Shown piece after piece: positions 13,020-25,989 of a DNA stretch of 64,000 bases. The stretch's first letter is position 1. Each line of letters starts with the position of its first letter. The notes beneath the pieces were generated by a model, which saw only the letters and a program-made list of their open reading frames with translations, did not search any database and was not told the DNA's origin. The translations under genes and the position numbers were made by a program. The stretch spans positions 62,001 to 126,000 of the forward strand of contig JAYMTL010000030.1 in assembly GCA_036897445.1 (NCBI GenBank). Direction: 5' to 3'. This DNA comes from Pelargonium tetragonum (Eukaryota; Streptophyta; Magnoliopsida; Geraniales; Geraniaceae).

Positions 13020-13270
13020 TAAAAGCAAAAGTATAGCTACTCGACTTTAGAGGAGCCCCTAACTATTAAAAAGGTATAAATAAAGTATACTGCAATAAGA
13101 AAAAGACTATAACATAGCCATAGGAATAGGGTTCACATTAAAGCCACAGCTATCATGAAGACTAACAAAGGGTATAGCTATTAATAAAAGTACGAAGGTT
13201 AAGAGTAAGATACTAAGGAGTAAGAAGATAGTTATGAATAAGAAGTGGGTTGATATAGCATAGCTAAGAA
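13020..13270 (+). pseudogene. Plus-strand Glu/Gln/Lys-rich remnant, unknown family
   Basis: A strongly purine-rich stretch reads in one plus frame as a charged, Glu/Gln/Lys/Tyr-rich polypeptide interrupted by stop codons, most clearly at 13080-13260. The style matches the remnants at 13.6 and 58.3 kb. This may be a linker or coiled-coil part of a transposon protein, but no catalytic motif is visible. It is broken, with many breaks. Confidence 0.25.
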
Positions 13271-13499
13271 GTCCGGGTGTTTCCAGTTTTTGAGTCTTAA
13301 GAAAAGAGTTTTAAGAGATAGGCATACCTCTGAAGAAAGTAGGTTTTTTTAAGATTAAGAGTTATAAGGTATTTAGTAGGGGGAATCCTTTGTTCTAGAT
13401 TCTGTTCCACAAAAATGTTTAAAGAAATTTGTACTTTCTGTAGAGTTCCCTCTTGTATTCTATTTGGGAGCCCGTCAATTTGTAGATTACTTTAAGAGT

Positions 13500-13760
13500 C
13501 TAGTTGCCTTTCTAAGTGTTCCTCTCTTTCTAGGATTTTCCAGATAATAAATAAGATAAGTATAGCTCTTAAGAAGGAGTTTAGCTAAGCCTGCGGTAAT
13601 ACAAAGAATTAGGTTACAAGGACTCCTGTAGGTATTACGAGAGTATTATGAATAAGGGTAGGAGCAAAAAAAGGTTTAAGTGAAAGATAAGGAACTGAGT
13701 GTAGGGTTTTACAGGCTAGAACAAGGGGAGCCTTAAGACTAAGACAATTGAACTTCTCAA
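13500..13760 (+). pseudogene. Remnant A of a repeat shared with 58.3 kb
   Basis: A plus frame reads as a basic then Glu/Gln-rich polypeptide. Within it, 13643-13671 matches 58295-58323 at 26 of 29 positions, and all three differences are transitions. A protein-like reading continues on both sides, here mainly to the left and at 58.3 kb mainly to the right. That points to two old copies of one coding repeat rather than a simple-sequence match. The family is unknown. The 19-nt word at 13544-13562 recurs exactly at 39924-39942. Broken; the age cannot be judged beyond old. Confidence 0.35.
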
Positions 13761-15790
13761 GTTAGAGTTTTTGCACTTTTGTTAATTAAATTAAAGCTAA
13801 ACTTCTTCGATACAAGGGATACAAGGTTAAGGCACGCTTTACTTAGAGAATTTTTTTTTACCCCAGTTCTAAGAGTCCCTATAACCTCTAGGTGGTTCAA
13901 GAGAAAGCCGGAAAAGCTCTTTTGGGCTATTCGTAAGTAGGTAGATAAGAATATGAAGTCTTGCTCTCTTTCTAATTGCACTAAGTTTAGTTCGATTATG
14001 TTAGATAAAAGACTTTAAAGGGCTTCCCCTAATCCGGGGACTCTCTTTTTTCAGATACCAACGCTCGTGTTGAATTTATAAAACGGGCATTTCCCGCTAT
14101 GTCAGCTTTTGAAATTTATAACCCTAAAGTAAACGAAAATGAAGCCAATCAGTAGTAATTACATTCTTTGGCTTTGGTAAGGCAGGGAAGTTTTAGGGAT
14201 TCCGCCTCTAATTTAGAGTTTCCCTTTTGTTTTTATTACTTAATTAAAAAAACACTTTACTAGTTGTTTACTGTATAGAGGGCCACTTACCGGGTTAACC
14301 TAAAAAAGCAGTAAATTATGATTAAAAAAATCTCGAATATTCGATAAAGATACAGGCTCTATTAAGACATAAGGATGAGTTAGTAGTTTGACTTTCTTAC
14401 TTAATTCACCGAACTCTAAAGATAACTTGTAAAAAGAAGAAAGTGTCCATAAAGTTTTCGGATGTTTTTCTCTCCTTACTTTAGTTGTCAAATAAAGGGA
14501 AACCCTTTTTTTGTCAAGGGCTTACTCGCAAAATTTTTAATATAATATTAGAGCTGAGGAAAGAAATTCCATTCAGAAAAAGGGGTCAAAGTAGAATTGC
14601 ATTAGTGGCTTTTGTAGGTATTCCCCGTTGGTTAGTTTTTACTGAACAAATATTAGATGAAAAGTCAATTTAATGTTGTCCAGTTCTGGTACTTTGAATT
14701 AAGCTGACCTAATTTTTCTCCTAGTAAATAGTAAAGGCCTTGAAAGTACAAAATCTTTTTCGTAAATAATTCATAAAAAAACTATAAAAGGAGTTTCGGC
14801 AAAGTAAAACCTTAATGCACTGAGAGAGCTAACACACGAGGGCCTAGTACTAACACTTAAAAAAGGCGTACTAGTGACAGAGATGCAAATTTATGGCAGT
14901 AAGCCCCTGATACCGAATACACAACTCTAACTTTCCTTTCAACTATATATTAATATTACAAGTCGTATTCAAGAGAACGGGTTTTACTATTCTTATTCTA
15001 AGGTTTGGCTTTTCATGAGATCTAAGCAATGCCAGTATCAACTCCTTCTAGAGGAGCCCCTATATAATATATAATGGGTCTTGTGGTCTAAATTAATAAA
15101 AGGAATCCGTTTTGACCCCTTAAGTGTCTACCAAAGCAAATGGGTTTTGAAGTGAAATCACTTAGATATAAATACTAGAAATCTGTAAGTCTCTCGGCTA
15201 GGAATTACTATATTACTGGCTTAGAACAAGGAACTAAAAGGATTCTTAATTCGCAGGGATTTCAAAGGTTCAAATCACATTTCCTGTTCAACCTAGTGCA
15301 CTTTTGTAAAAGAGATCCCAACTGAAGTAGTGTATAAGCTGCGAGGCTAAACTCAAGTCTTTAATGAAGAAAGTAAGGACTAACCAGAAGCTTGGGTAGA
15401 AGTTCTTATAATTGTAAGTTAAGATTTAAGATGGACTCCTTAGACTTTTTTTTAAAATGCGAACTTTTCTCAAAAACCTAAAAGCTCTCAGTGCTTTATA
15501 CTAAACCAAATAACTGGGGTTTTTGTAGTTATTAGGGTTTCTTGCCTCATATTGTGTATTCTTTATAATTAGACGGAGCTAGATCTAGTAGTAAATTCTT
15601 TCGGAGTTCCTCTTGGAAGGGAGTACTATAACCTTATTTAGGACTTCGTTTCTAACTTTAAAGGGAGCATGAAAAACATAAATTCAAATTTAAGTAAGCT
15701 TTTTAGGGGGTGTACCTCTATAGCTCAAAAACTATAATAAACACTCAAAAAAATCAAAAAGCTACCAAGAGCGTTACAAATTAAGAGTAA
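13761..15790. other. Gene-free AT-rich background
   Basis: Three short standard-code frames occur (74, 63 and 62 codons; 13757-14673). None carries a motif I recognise, and two of them run on opposite strands within 200 bp, as chance frames do. A tRNA T-arm-like string near 15270 has no acceptor stem at tRNA distance. Confidence 0.55.
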
Positions 15791-15793
15791 GAG

Positions 15794-16413
15794 TAATTAC
15801 ATTACCTTCTTATCTTAATACCTAAAAGCTTAGATAGTAAAAGAAATTTTAACAGAATTTTATTACTCATTTTAGTTTTAGTCGGATCTCCTCTTACACG
15901 GGCATGCACAGGTTTTCCATGCGAACACGTGCAGACTTCATCATAGGTAATATCTTATTATAAAAACCTCTAATAGCTGAAACATCTTTCTTTTTTGTAT
16001 CCATATTTAGGTCACTCTTAAATAAAAGAGAGAAGCTTCAGAATAGTAAGTTAAGAAGTTAAGATAATCCTTTGAATACAGGATATTCTTATAGAGCGCT
16101 CCCACTCTAGAACCCAAAGATCTTTGTTTTTAAACGTTAAGATTTAGTAAGAAGCCGCCAAAAGCTTTACCGCAGAACTTGTAAATAGTACTCCGCTATT
16201 CCTTTAAGTATTTCCTATTTAAATTTCAAGGTGTTTGGACTGCATTTACAAGAAGGGCAACCCGTTAGAATTCTTTATTACTGAGTACTTTAATAATTTG
16301 GTACTAATTCCTCCTCTTCCCTGTTCTTATCAGTAAAAGAGGGAAAACCTTAATCGTAGAAAGAAGAGTAGGTCTACCTGACTGTAGCAGAGCTATGCGA
16401 GGTAATGTAATTA
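15794..16413. mobile_element. Possible small element bounded by a 14-bp inverted repeat
   Basis: The left end TAATTACATTACCT (15794-15807) and right end AGGTAATGTAATTA (16400-16413) are perfect inverted copies, 620 bp apart. Each is flanked on the outside by GAG (15791-15793 and 16414-16416), which could be a 3-bp target duplication. This is the geometry of a short non-autonomous DNA transposon. Against it, the terminal word also occurs singly at 6423, 12445 and 37538, the similarity at 12.4 kb runs past the proposed end, and no transposase is visible. The interior holds a more G/C-rich patch at about 15895-15940 with GCATGC and CACGTG palindromes. Confidence 0.3.
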
Positions 16414-17145
16414 GAGTATTAGAATAGAACAAGAATACCTTATAATAACCACCCTCTCCTTGTGATACCTCTGTACCTATAACTTAAGAGCTGTAACCCT
16501 CTTCTTCTAATCTCTCAATCAAAATACTTTATCCTGTCTTCTAAAAACCTAGCTTTATTACGAGTATCTGATAAAAAAAGTCTAGTCTATACCTACAATA
16601 CCCGAAAAACCTATTCTATCCATTTAAATCTATCATTTTAGACGAGAAAAAGAACCAGGACTCGTACTAAACCCTTCTGCGCCTCAATACTCTTAGTCTT
16701 ACAAGTACTCTTTACAAATAGACCTTCACCTTTCTTAAAATCTTACTGGTAACCTGTCTTATGAGTTATTATGGAGCTTCTTCTTGTCTGTACAGGTATT
16801 CCCTAGTCTTTTGTAGTTGTATTCTACTTACTTTTTACTTTCTATTCTATTTAGTCTTAGTTATATAAGTAGTAAGAATCTAGTATAAAGTAAAGGAGGT
16901 TAATGTTATAGGTAATTTTAGATCCACTTATACGATAGGAACACTAGCACTTCTTATTGACTTTCTTGACCTTGACTTACTTCTATTTTAATACTCTTTA
17001 TCCTATGAGCTATACACCTTATTTTAGTTTTTAGTAGGAGAGATAATACCTGCACTCTTAAAGGCTTTAGAATCTTTATGAGCTATAACTTTCCCTGTAG
17101 ATCCTTAGGTTTGTTTCTTTTACCCGGGATTGGTAAGGGGAGAAC
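16380..17145 (+). mobile_element. Fossil of a Ty3/gypsy LTR retrotransposon, integrase region
   Basis: The plus strand reads as protein through this stretch once stop codons are ignored, and the order of residues recalls the integrase core of fungal Ty3/gypsy elements. An Ala-Ile-Leu-Val-rich strand followed by a Thr/Arg/Pro segment lies near 16680-16740. A Gly-Ile-Pro turn follows near 16790, then a Leu-Phe-Thr segment near 16830, then a Lys-Gln-Arg-Arg-Leu segment near 16890. The element is broken in many places and key residues are not intact. I find no LTR pair, reverse transcriptase or gag around it. The assignment was made by eye and could be wrong. It looks old. Confidence 0.35.
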
Positions 17146-17149
17146 AAGA

Positions 17150-20100
17150 AAAAACAGACTTGAGTTCTATATTCATTTTAATTCAAGAAAGGTTAAGAAT
17201 AAAGCATATGAAATAGAAAAAAAGAGGTTAAAGTGACTATCTAGAATAGCTTAAAACACTTGTTTAGCTACTTAGAAAGGATAATATTATTTGTCGACGA
17301 CTTGAACCTGTGGCCACTAGCCTAAAGAAATTTGATTTAACAATTACAGAAGCTGCCCCTAAATAAAGAACCCGGTAACTAGAGTTTTTCAAGTCCTATC
17401 TTTGATAACATATGCTTCCCAAACTAGATCTTAAAAGGGGTCAACTTAGGAATAGATTTTTAAGGCTGCGAAGGTCTCCACAACACTTTACTAAAACCAT
17501 TTACTTCTTTTAGGAATCCCCGAAGTAAATTCAAATAAAAGGAAGAAAACCCAACCCTTTATTATTTTTGAAATAAATGACTTTAAGCTTTTCAACAATA
17601 TTTTACATTATTTTCAATTTCAATTTGAGTTTACTGGAAAATACCCAATAGGAATTGAGCATTCCGAATATAGAGGAAAACGTTTAAAATAAATAGAATT
17701 TTGACATTATGACTCACTCATTTCGAAAGCAGCAATTCATGAAAGTAACTTGGCTAACACATTTGATCTCTAGTTTTTTTTGAAAGCACGACTCCTATCA
17801 AAAAGAGTATCAAGTGAAATTCAATTGGTTTACTGTCCTATTTGGATTTTTGCAGCACGAAGCAAGACTAAGACTTTTTCCCAAGGAAGAAACTATATTA
17901 CCTATCGTATCTAAAGTCTCTATTTTTTTAGTTATTAGTTAATTGTCCTGTTTTGTAGGAAATAAGTAATAGAAAACCTTTATTACTTTATAAGGGACTC
18001 ATTAACGGACAGCTAAATTTCTATATCCCATAAAGTACCTTTACTTTAAAAGAAAGGAGAATTCGGCAAACCCACATTTATCAATTTGAAGAAGCAGGAA
18101 TTTCTTTAATTAAGTAAATTCACCTAAGCTAAAGGTATACTTTTTTAACCCCTTTTACTGGGTGAACAGGGAATAAGCCTTCTAGATAACAAAAATTTTG
18201 ACTGTATACTATCCACTGGATTTGCAAGGGATTTTGCTATATAAATTTTTCCGCATTTTACTTAGTATAGATGCTTTTCTTTGTGTTTCAGTATAAATCC
18301 CCATTTGATAGGACTAGCGGCTATTCCTTACTTATTTGTGAATACTCAATTAATGCTAGGTAGTTTCAAGGGCCTTAATAACGAATCTTGGGTTGTAAAT
18401 AGGAACAAACCCCTTTTATAAAAAGGAAACCTTGGCTTCAGAAAGATGAAAACAGATAAAGGTTTCAACCTAAAGCATAATCGTTATGGGCTACACTCTA
18501 TTAATACGAATATTTTGAGGTACCTATTCCATTAACGACTCCTATAAATAGCGATTATATAAAAGTAAGGAGCTCCCTTTTCCAATCCCCAAACTTCTTA
18601 TAGGGTGCTTTTTCTTTTTTAAGGTTCTTTTGTTTTAGGAAGACTTTTCGCTTTTGTGTCGTGAATTGAAATTGAATCAGATAGAATAACAAAGATTAAG
18701 GATACTTGTACTCATAAGGAGGACACAAAAAAGAAAGGAATGGTAAAAATATGCTATTGATTTACTGTATATAATATAGGATAGGACATAACTTAGAATT
18801 CTATATAAAATAAAAGGTTAGATACTAAAGAAATTATTACTTAGATAATCTAGGTTCCTTGTAAGTATCGGCCGAGTTACTAAGTTTATACCATGTTAGC
18901 AAACTCTTATCTTAGGGTATACTCTAAAGCTATGAGACAAACCCAATTTTACAAAACGGAGGACTTTATTCAGTATTAAAAAAAAAAGGACCCCTTTTAA
19001 TTTAATTAAAGTAATTGCTCTGTCTTTGAATATACCAAATTTTTATAAGGGATCAGTTTAAACTCATTTTCTGAAAGATTTTGTTATAAGTACTAAAAGG
19101 AGGTTTTAGTCTTTTCATTTCCTTGATAAGTTCCCTTACAAGCATAATTTTACTTGAATTCAGGACTACTTTTGAAAATCTCGACTAGAAATCCTTAGTA
19201 TGACTTCTACAGATATCCAAAAATATTGTATTTCTTTCTGGAGTTTTTTCTCTTTTTGGAATTTATTCTACAAATTTGTGAAAGGGCTTAAGCTATGAGG
19301 TTGCTTAGAATATACAACGAAACCTGGGAGAATAGAGCCTTGGACAATGCGTGGGGGGATATATCCTGTAATTTACTTTACTCTTGGATCCTCGATGACA
19401 TACCCAAAAGAATATCTTAAAAAAAGGCTTTCTAAGATGTTATAGTTATTTTATTTTCCAGTTTCCTATTCCAGTGACAGATATAATAGCCATTTTCGGG
19501 GAGTTTTGGATTTCTTATTGGGTATACTTGATTCTTTAAGAGGGCCTCTCTTGCTTTATAAGAGCTCGATATTTATAGCTTGTACATAATAATATAGAAC
19601 AGGACTCCTCAGCTTAGTTACGTTACATGGATAAATTGAAATCAGGTTTTCACTACGCCTTGGTTAACACTTATAATAAGTGCATACGCCTAAACTTTTC
19701 AAAACGAGACCCATACCCGCGGAAAAGGAGCTCCTTGTCCTATCGGCTTTGTTAGGGGTTTTCCACAAGCAGAGTGAGGGGATTTCAAGTCTTTTAGAGC
19801 CTTTCACATGAGGAGTTCTTCTTGTGCCATATACTGTAGCCTTGTGTTTAATCATCCCTGATAGGACTCGTTTTAGTGTCATTGTATAGTAATTTCCCCG
19901 AGAAAAGAAAATTTTTATTATTTTAAAGATCGATCGGAAGTTTATTGTAGTACCAAATAAAAGGAGTCCGGCGAGGATCAAAAGGAGTGCTTTACTAAAA
20001 TTAAGGTAATTCATTTCCTAAGGAAAAGTGAGGGATGATCAACATATATTTTCTATTTATCTAAGTCGGTAAATTCCTCTGATAAGAAGTATACCTTAAT

Positions 20101-22900
20101 TAAATAAAGGGCTGTAGAAAGATTTTAAGTTCGCGTATTTGTTTAAAGAGAGAGAAAAGCCTCGGGTATAGTGTTGAAGTAGCAGAAGCTGGCAAAAAGG
20201 ATTTCGTAAGATATCTAAAGGGGTACCCGAGAATTTAGTACGAGCTGACCTTAGAAACCCTAAGTGATACTACGATTTGAACCCTTAAAATCAAAGTCCT
20301 TTGGCGTTGATTAATTAAATTGGAAATAAACGAATAATTTTATACTTAATTATAAGGTGATTCTATACTAAAACACTAAAACGGCAACTTATTCTATTTA
20401 AGTGATTCCCGTTCTAATAAGCCTAACCGCTTAATTGTTGAATATCCATTTGAGTTTTTTTCCAACGTTAGTCGTCCCTTTAAGACTTGATATTCTCTCA
20501 ACTTAATAAAAATTCTTGTCTTGCTTTTCCCTTTTCTACCAAAAAGGGTCTACTTTAGCGAGCTGGCAATTCGTTTAAATTTAGGGAATCTTTCTCTTTC
20601 ACGGATACCCTACAAACAACAAAGTACTTGAGATTCAGCCCCTTGAAAAAAACTAGGTACTGGCTAAAATTATTAAGCCCAAAGCTCCTTATAAACCCAT
20701 TTAAGAAAAGAATAAGGAAATACTTATAAAAAATCCAGTAACCGCTAACCGCAAAAACTCATTTATCTTAAAATAAGGGCGAAGTCTCATAAATTCACGA
20801 AATAAAACTGTTAAAAGTGGACCCAGTTGAAGAAAAAGGGGCTCTAAAAACCTACCTAGTTAATAAAAAGCTCAGTCCAACAAGTGTTAAAAAAGGAGTT
20901 TTTTTTTCATTTGAGACACATAAGTTTTAAATAGGGGTATTAACTCCAGAACTAAGTTTTCCCTCAAAAGAAGGGCCTTACATAAGGGGACTCGTATTTA
21001 ACTTAAAGTAAAGTACTATTCCGGGTTACTATTAAAGTAAGCCTCCGCTTTGATGAAGGCGGGTTTGACTAAGTCCAAAATACTGAAGGAAATAATCAAG
21101 TATAAAACCTGGAGTAACGCTTATACCAAAGTAGGCGCCAATTGAATATGGGGTCGTTAAGGCTCAGAAGGATCCAGAGTCAAGTGAGTGCCCGGTTATA
21201 AAACTTATTGATAGTTTAGGTCACAGAATTCCGAGAAGATAGAGAAAGTAAAAAAAGTCTCCTTTTTAAGGAGTCATTTTATTAATACTTACTAAATTCC
21301 TTTCCAAACTCTTATACTAAAAATTTTTGCACTTGTCGGTACCTGGATATAGTTTGCTAATTACAGATTTTTTGTATTACTTAATTCTAACTAAAAACTC
21401 CTTAATTATGCTTTGCTAGGATCTGCTTATAAGGGAGTGAGTACACATGTATCTTTTGTGCCTTTTATCCCACTGCTGAGTAATTGTACTTCAAAAGGAT
21501 TCTGATTCTTTTTTAGGATGGACGGGAAGGCTTTTATTTGTAATTTAGCAGGGCTTTTTTTAACTCTCAAAATTTTAGGATATTCCAATTTCTTATAAAA
21601 TTGTTTAAATATTTCTGGATCAAATAAAGTGGAAACCTTTGCAAGAGTCCTTTATTTTTCTTTTACTACTTTACTCTATCCGCCTCTATGATTAAGCTCT
21701 CTCAGGATTGAAGTAAAACATTTTCCTAAGGGATCCCTATTTTGCCTTACTTATATACTTATGGTATAAACTTTTGAAATAGGGAATCCTGTGACAACAC
21801 AATATAGGAAGTCATTTAATTCTATAACAACAGAGATGCATATCCATCGCATAGGGCTTTCCACAACTTTTTTTGCTTTAAGTTAGCACCCTTATATCCA
21901 TTTTGACTAATACTAAAGGCAGGTCCGGGTGCCCTGGACCTGGGGGAGTTTTTATAAAAATTCCAATTGCTACTAAGTTTTGTAGGAGTTTTAAGACATA
22001 GAAAGGGAAATCTAACTTGTTAAAAACAAGAAAGGGTCTAGGTTCATCAATAAATTGAAATTATAAAATAAATGATTACTTAGGCATATCCGTAGGTGTT
22101 TCTAGATCTAGCTTGATTAAAGATTAAAGCAGGAGTCTAAATAAGTTCAGAAACCCCGCTAGAGCAAACAGCCGATAAGGTGAGAGCATAAGGAAAACCC
22201 ACTTTATTTCAAAAAGTACTAAGGTGAGAAATTCCAAACTATAGATACATCTGCTAATTTTCAGCTAACAAACTTTTCTAGGCTAGAGTAAAAAACTCTT
22301 AAATAGACTCAGGGTCAAACAAGTATTTTATTTATAAGCAAGAAGTATTAAAACACGCAAACAAGTTGAACTAAGATTCCTCTGGGCCGATTTTTTAGGA
22401 CTGCAAATAAATAAAGGGGCTTCTGATACGAACAGTTTATAATTACAATTAAAGAAATTCTTTTATAAAAAAAGTCTTCGGAGTATTAACGATACAATAT
22501 GATCTTAAGGGACTTCTAGTAGTTTGTAAAATTAGGGTGAGGATTTCCTTTTAAGTATATCAATAGGAAACCTTACTGTATTTTTAACAGAACAGAATAC
22601 AGGATATTATAAGCGCCTCTCGTTTAGGATTTCCACTTACTACTTTGTCTTCTTTATTCCTAACCCAGAAGCGTAAAAACAACTAGCTAGACTCCTCATC
22701 TTTATAGGCCTTGCTTTTTTTAACATTACTGGGACTTAAGACTTGGAATAATATCGGGCAAGACACTTTTTGTAAAAGCACTTTTCTTAGAATACCGATA
22801 AGTGACTCATTTCCTGGAAAACAATCCTTGTGGAGTTTCTCTCGTAAAACTGCATTAGGTTCTATCTATATTAGTTGTGAAATCTGCTCTTTAATCCTAA
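17150..22900. other. Gene-free AT-rich background
   Basis: Nothing here is recognisable as a gene. The longest standard frame of the window (19664-20014, minus) lies inside it and is listed separately. A 10-A run occurs near 18980 and a 9-T run near 20890. Two minus-strand tRNA T-arm-like strings (about 17299 and 20274) lack convincing acceptor stems. Confidence 0.55.
19664..20014 (-). CDS. Longest open frame (116 codons), probably not a gene
   Basis: It starts at ATG and has one hydrophobic segment (about residues 7-22), a second weaker one to about residue 37, then a basic Lys/Arg-rich tail and two cysteines near the end (CTYYKC). The layout of one membrane helix plus a basic tail is common in chance frames from AT-rich DNA. 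I recognise no family. No neighbour, promoter or terminator supports it, and its length equals my estimate of the longest chance frame in 64 kb. Listed only because nothing else in the window is longer. Confidence 0.1.
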   Translation of the reverse strand: MNYLNFSKALLLILAGLLLFGTTINFRSIFKIIKIFFSRGNYYTMTLKRVLSGMIKHKATVYGTRRTPHVKGSKRLEIPSLCLWKTPNKADRTRSSFSAGMGLVLKSLGVCTYYKC

Positions 22901-22949
22901 ATATCCAGTAGCTATAATTTTTCTATGGTAGACTTAAAAAGGAAAAACT

Positions 22950-23500
22950 TAAGGAATTTTGATTCTATAAGAACCTATAGTAAGGGCCACCAGTCAAAAT
23001 CTATAACTTAACCTACTAACCTAGAAACTAGACTCTCTACTTATTCATCCCTGTTTTTTACTCTTATGCATACCTATCACCCTCTTCTTCATGATACCTC
23101 TAGCTAAACTCTTCTTTCTTAATCAAGAGCATACATCAAGGTATAAAATTAGAGGCATACAAAAAAGCCAGCTACTAACTAAGGAAAATCTATATAAGCC
23201 CCGTTTTAGGCAGAACCTAGTAACTCTTTATAATACAGTAGACAGTAAATAACTATAAAGAAAATAGGACTCAAAATCTAAAGTATCGGGGCCTGATTTA
23301 AAGCTGCTATTAAGCGAATTCCTAAGTTCAGGATAGTTATACAACATAAAATAAAAGGATCCTTGAAGATATTTTTATTAAAGAAAGCCTTGAGTAATAA
23401 ACTATCAAAGGAGAGCTTAAACAAATATTGGGACTCACTTAACCTCTAGAGGGTCTTAATTAAGGATACTATCTTTTTTTAGATTCGTTACTGTAAAACA
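22950..23500. repeat. Pyrimidine-rich patch, possible degraded repeat
   Basis: From about 23020 to 23120 the plus strand is C/T-rich, unlike its neighbours, and the following 200 bp turn A-rich. This resembles the edges of the coding remnants elsewhere, but no frame gives a recognisable protein in either orientation. I cannot assign a strand. Confidence 0.15.
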
Positions 23501-25985
23501 CGGAAGGGGGCGGGGAATCATAAAGGCCTTGAAAAGAAAAATTGAAATTAAGCAGTCTTACTTTTATAGAAGTAGGCGTTTTTCTGAGAAGCCCTTTTAT
23601 TCTTAAAGCGTTGCACTGGTCGAATCGTAAGAGAATTCCTGGGTAAGCCATTATGAAAAGTGCAGTAGCTACTTTAAGATTAAGTAGATAAGGAATTACT
23701 GGGGCAACAGTTCCTGGAATAATGCGACCAAAACTTGGGAAGGGAATTCCATATCTTATGTACTTCCTTGTTTTCTAAGGGCCTTTGAACTACTTGTAAG
23801 GTTTTGTAGTGTATTTCTAGTGGGATGTCAATACATATATGTGAACTCCAGGACTAAAATTAGTCCCCTCTCTATAATTTTGGCCTTAAGTCTCCTTAAA
23901 TACAAAAAGGGCCCACTTTGCATAAACAATGAACTCGCATTTAATTGAGTATCACACACGGAGGACCTAAGACTTTTGTTAAATGCACGGAATAGCACCC
24001 ATATTTAATTAAGATAAAAAAAAGCTTTAATTAGGGGTTACAAGCCCGAAGCTTTCTTCTTTTAGGTATGCTGCTAAACTTTATGTTGTATGGAGCTCCC
24101 TCTAAGTGTTAAGTTCTTGGTGAAAAACCCAAGAGAAAAAACTATCCCGTTGGGGACTACAGAGAAGCAACAGAGTTTATTTCTATTACTTTCTTTTCTT
24201 AACTCGAGGCTCCCTTACCTTAAGCTATAAATTAACTTTATTCTACCTTCCTAAAAAAAAGGAGGGAACCTTTGAAATTTTTGTCTTGATATTAACTTCC
24301 TCCCCCAGTATACCACAGGCTTCGTATTAGACCGCTACTACTTGGATGGTAACTCCATAAACTGAGAAATCCATAAATCATTCTTGTACAAAATAAAGGG
24401 TTTCTAAGGCTTTTTTCTTTTATAAGAACTACACCTTATTTATGCTTTCCGGCAACTCCTCTGTTAACAAAAGCTAGACTGGAGTTGTGTTCTTACTGAG
24501 TCCGAGGTAAGCGGGGATTGACTTTAACTAAGCAAAGGAAGGGCTTATATCTTAATTAGTAACTTAGAGTAACCCGACTAATTAAGGGCTATAGACAAAA
24601 CAAAATGGGTGCTCGCTAAGCTATCAAAATTCTTTTAAAGGAGCCCTTTTTAGTTTATTAGGGACAATTTACTACACCAAGCTTAAGTTAAGTAGAATGC
24701 TGGGAAGCAGGAGCCTCTCTTTTAATATTTTTAATAGCTTAAAAAAGTTTAACTACTAAAAAATAGGAGTCTTTTTATAAACCTGGTAGTATTCTTAAAA
24801 GCTCTTTTTTTGGAGAGAGCTTACAACCTAAGTATCTTTAACCAAAGAAAGAGCGGTCCTAATAAAATATTTATAGACCTTTTATATTATATTAGAAGTT
24901 AGGTGCAATTTATAAGCCCAATTTAGGCATACTCTATATAATACTATGGATTAATTAAAAACGGAATATGAGCCAAATTTCTCTAAACTAAAATCTGCTA
25001 TATCCGTTATTATAGGAATGATTTTTCTTAAAGCATGTTTCTGAAGGAGTTAGAGGACTACAAGAAAAAAGCGTCTTTGAGCTCGTTTTTTTTAGTGAAA
25101 AAAGAGACTTTACCTACCCTAGAAGTCACTAGGGGTTTTCAAAATTTTAACTCTATTTAAGTTAAGAATTTAGAGGGATTAACGAGTCCTATTAATTATA
25201 TACTAAATGTTGTTTAAGACCCAAGGTCAATTTCGGATTCTTACGATAACTTATGACCGGTGAATCAAATAAAAACATAAAAAATCTATTACTTTGAATA
25301 AAGGTTTGGCCCCTCACTTTAAAATAGAGCTTATCAAGATTTCAAGTATCCTTTAGACATTTATAACAAAAAAGGCCTTTTTTGAGTCAAGCGTAAGAAA
25401 CCTATAGAGCGGCCTGGGAAGCTTTTTACAGAGGGAACTAAATTTAGATTTAAAAACTTCAATACTGAAGTCCTTAAGAGCATATAAAGTCCCCCTTTGA
25501 TTGATAAAAGGTAACTGTGAATAGAGGTAAGAGGTATAAAATTGAGTTTCATTTCAAGGAATAAGAATACAAAAAAAAATAACGAGCAACGCATTTTAGA
25601 CAAAAAACAAGTACGGGTTCCCTGTTGAGTAATGAGCTATCTTATCCACTTTAAGTCTAATGGAGGTATCTTAAAAAGATTTTTCCATAGTTTAGGATAT
25701 CCTAAAAAGGGACGGACTGGAAAGTTTCCTATATACCCTATAATCCTATATAAATAAATGGGTAATAAGCATAAAGACAATAGTTGTAGAATTTATTCCC
25801 TCAGCTACTAAACGTATCAAGTTCAGGTTTTTTGCAGGGTTTACATGTGATTTAAAGTTTATGAATTGCAGGAGCCCCCTCCTTTATAAATCAAGGCCCC
25901 TATTAGTATTTAGTTGCTGCTTTTTAAAAGCTATATTTTTTTAAGCGCTCTCCCGGAAGCAAATTTCAACTCAGGAACTTTAAAC
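23500..25985. other. Gene-free AT-rich background
   Basis: Two frames of 60 and 80 codons on the minus strand (23469-23651 and 25361-25603) show no motif and no coding-like composition. Nothing else is visible. Confidence 0.55.
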
Positions 25986-25989
25986 CTTA

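Noticed and set aside
19664-20014. 116-codon frame as a small membrane or ribosomal protein
   Set aside because: I compared its C-terminal half with S12-like and its N-terminus with small respiratory subunits. No conserved motif lines up, and the length is at chance expectation.
20262-20348. Minus-strand tRNA-Gln-like string
   Set aside because: It has a TTTGATTTT loop and a T loop, but the anticodon stem does not pair and only a 5-bp acceptor at an overlong span could be found.
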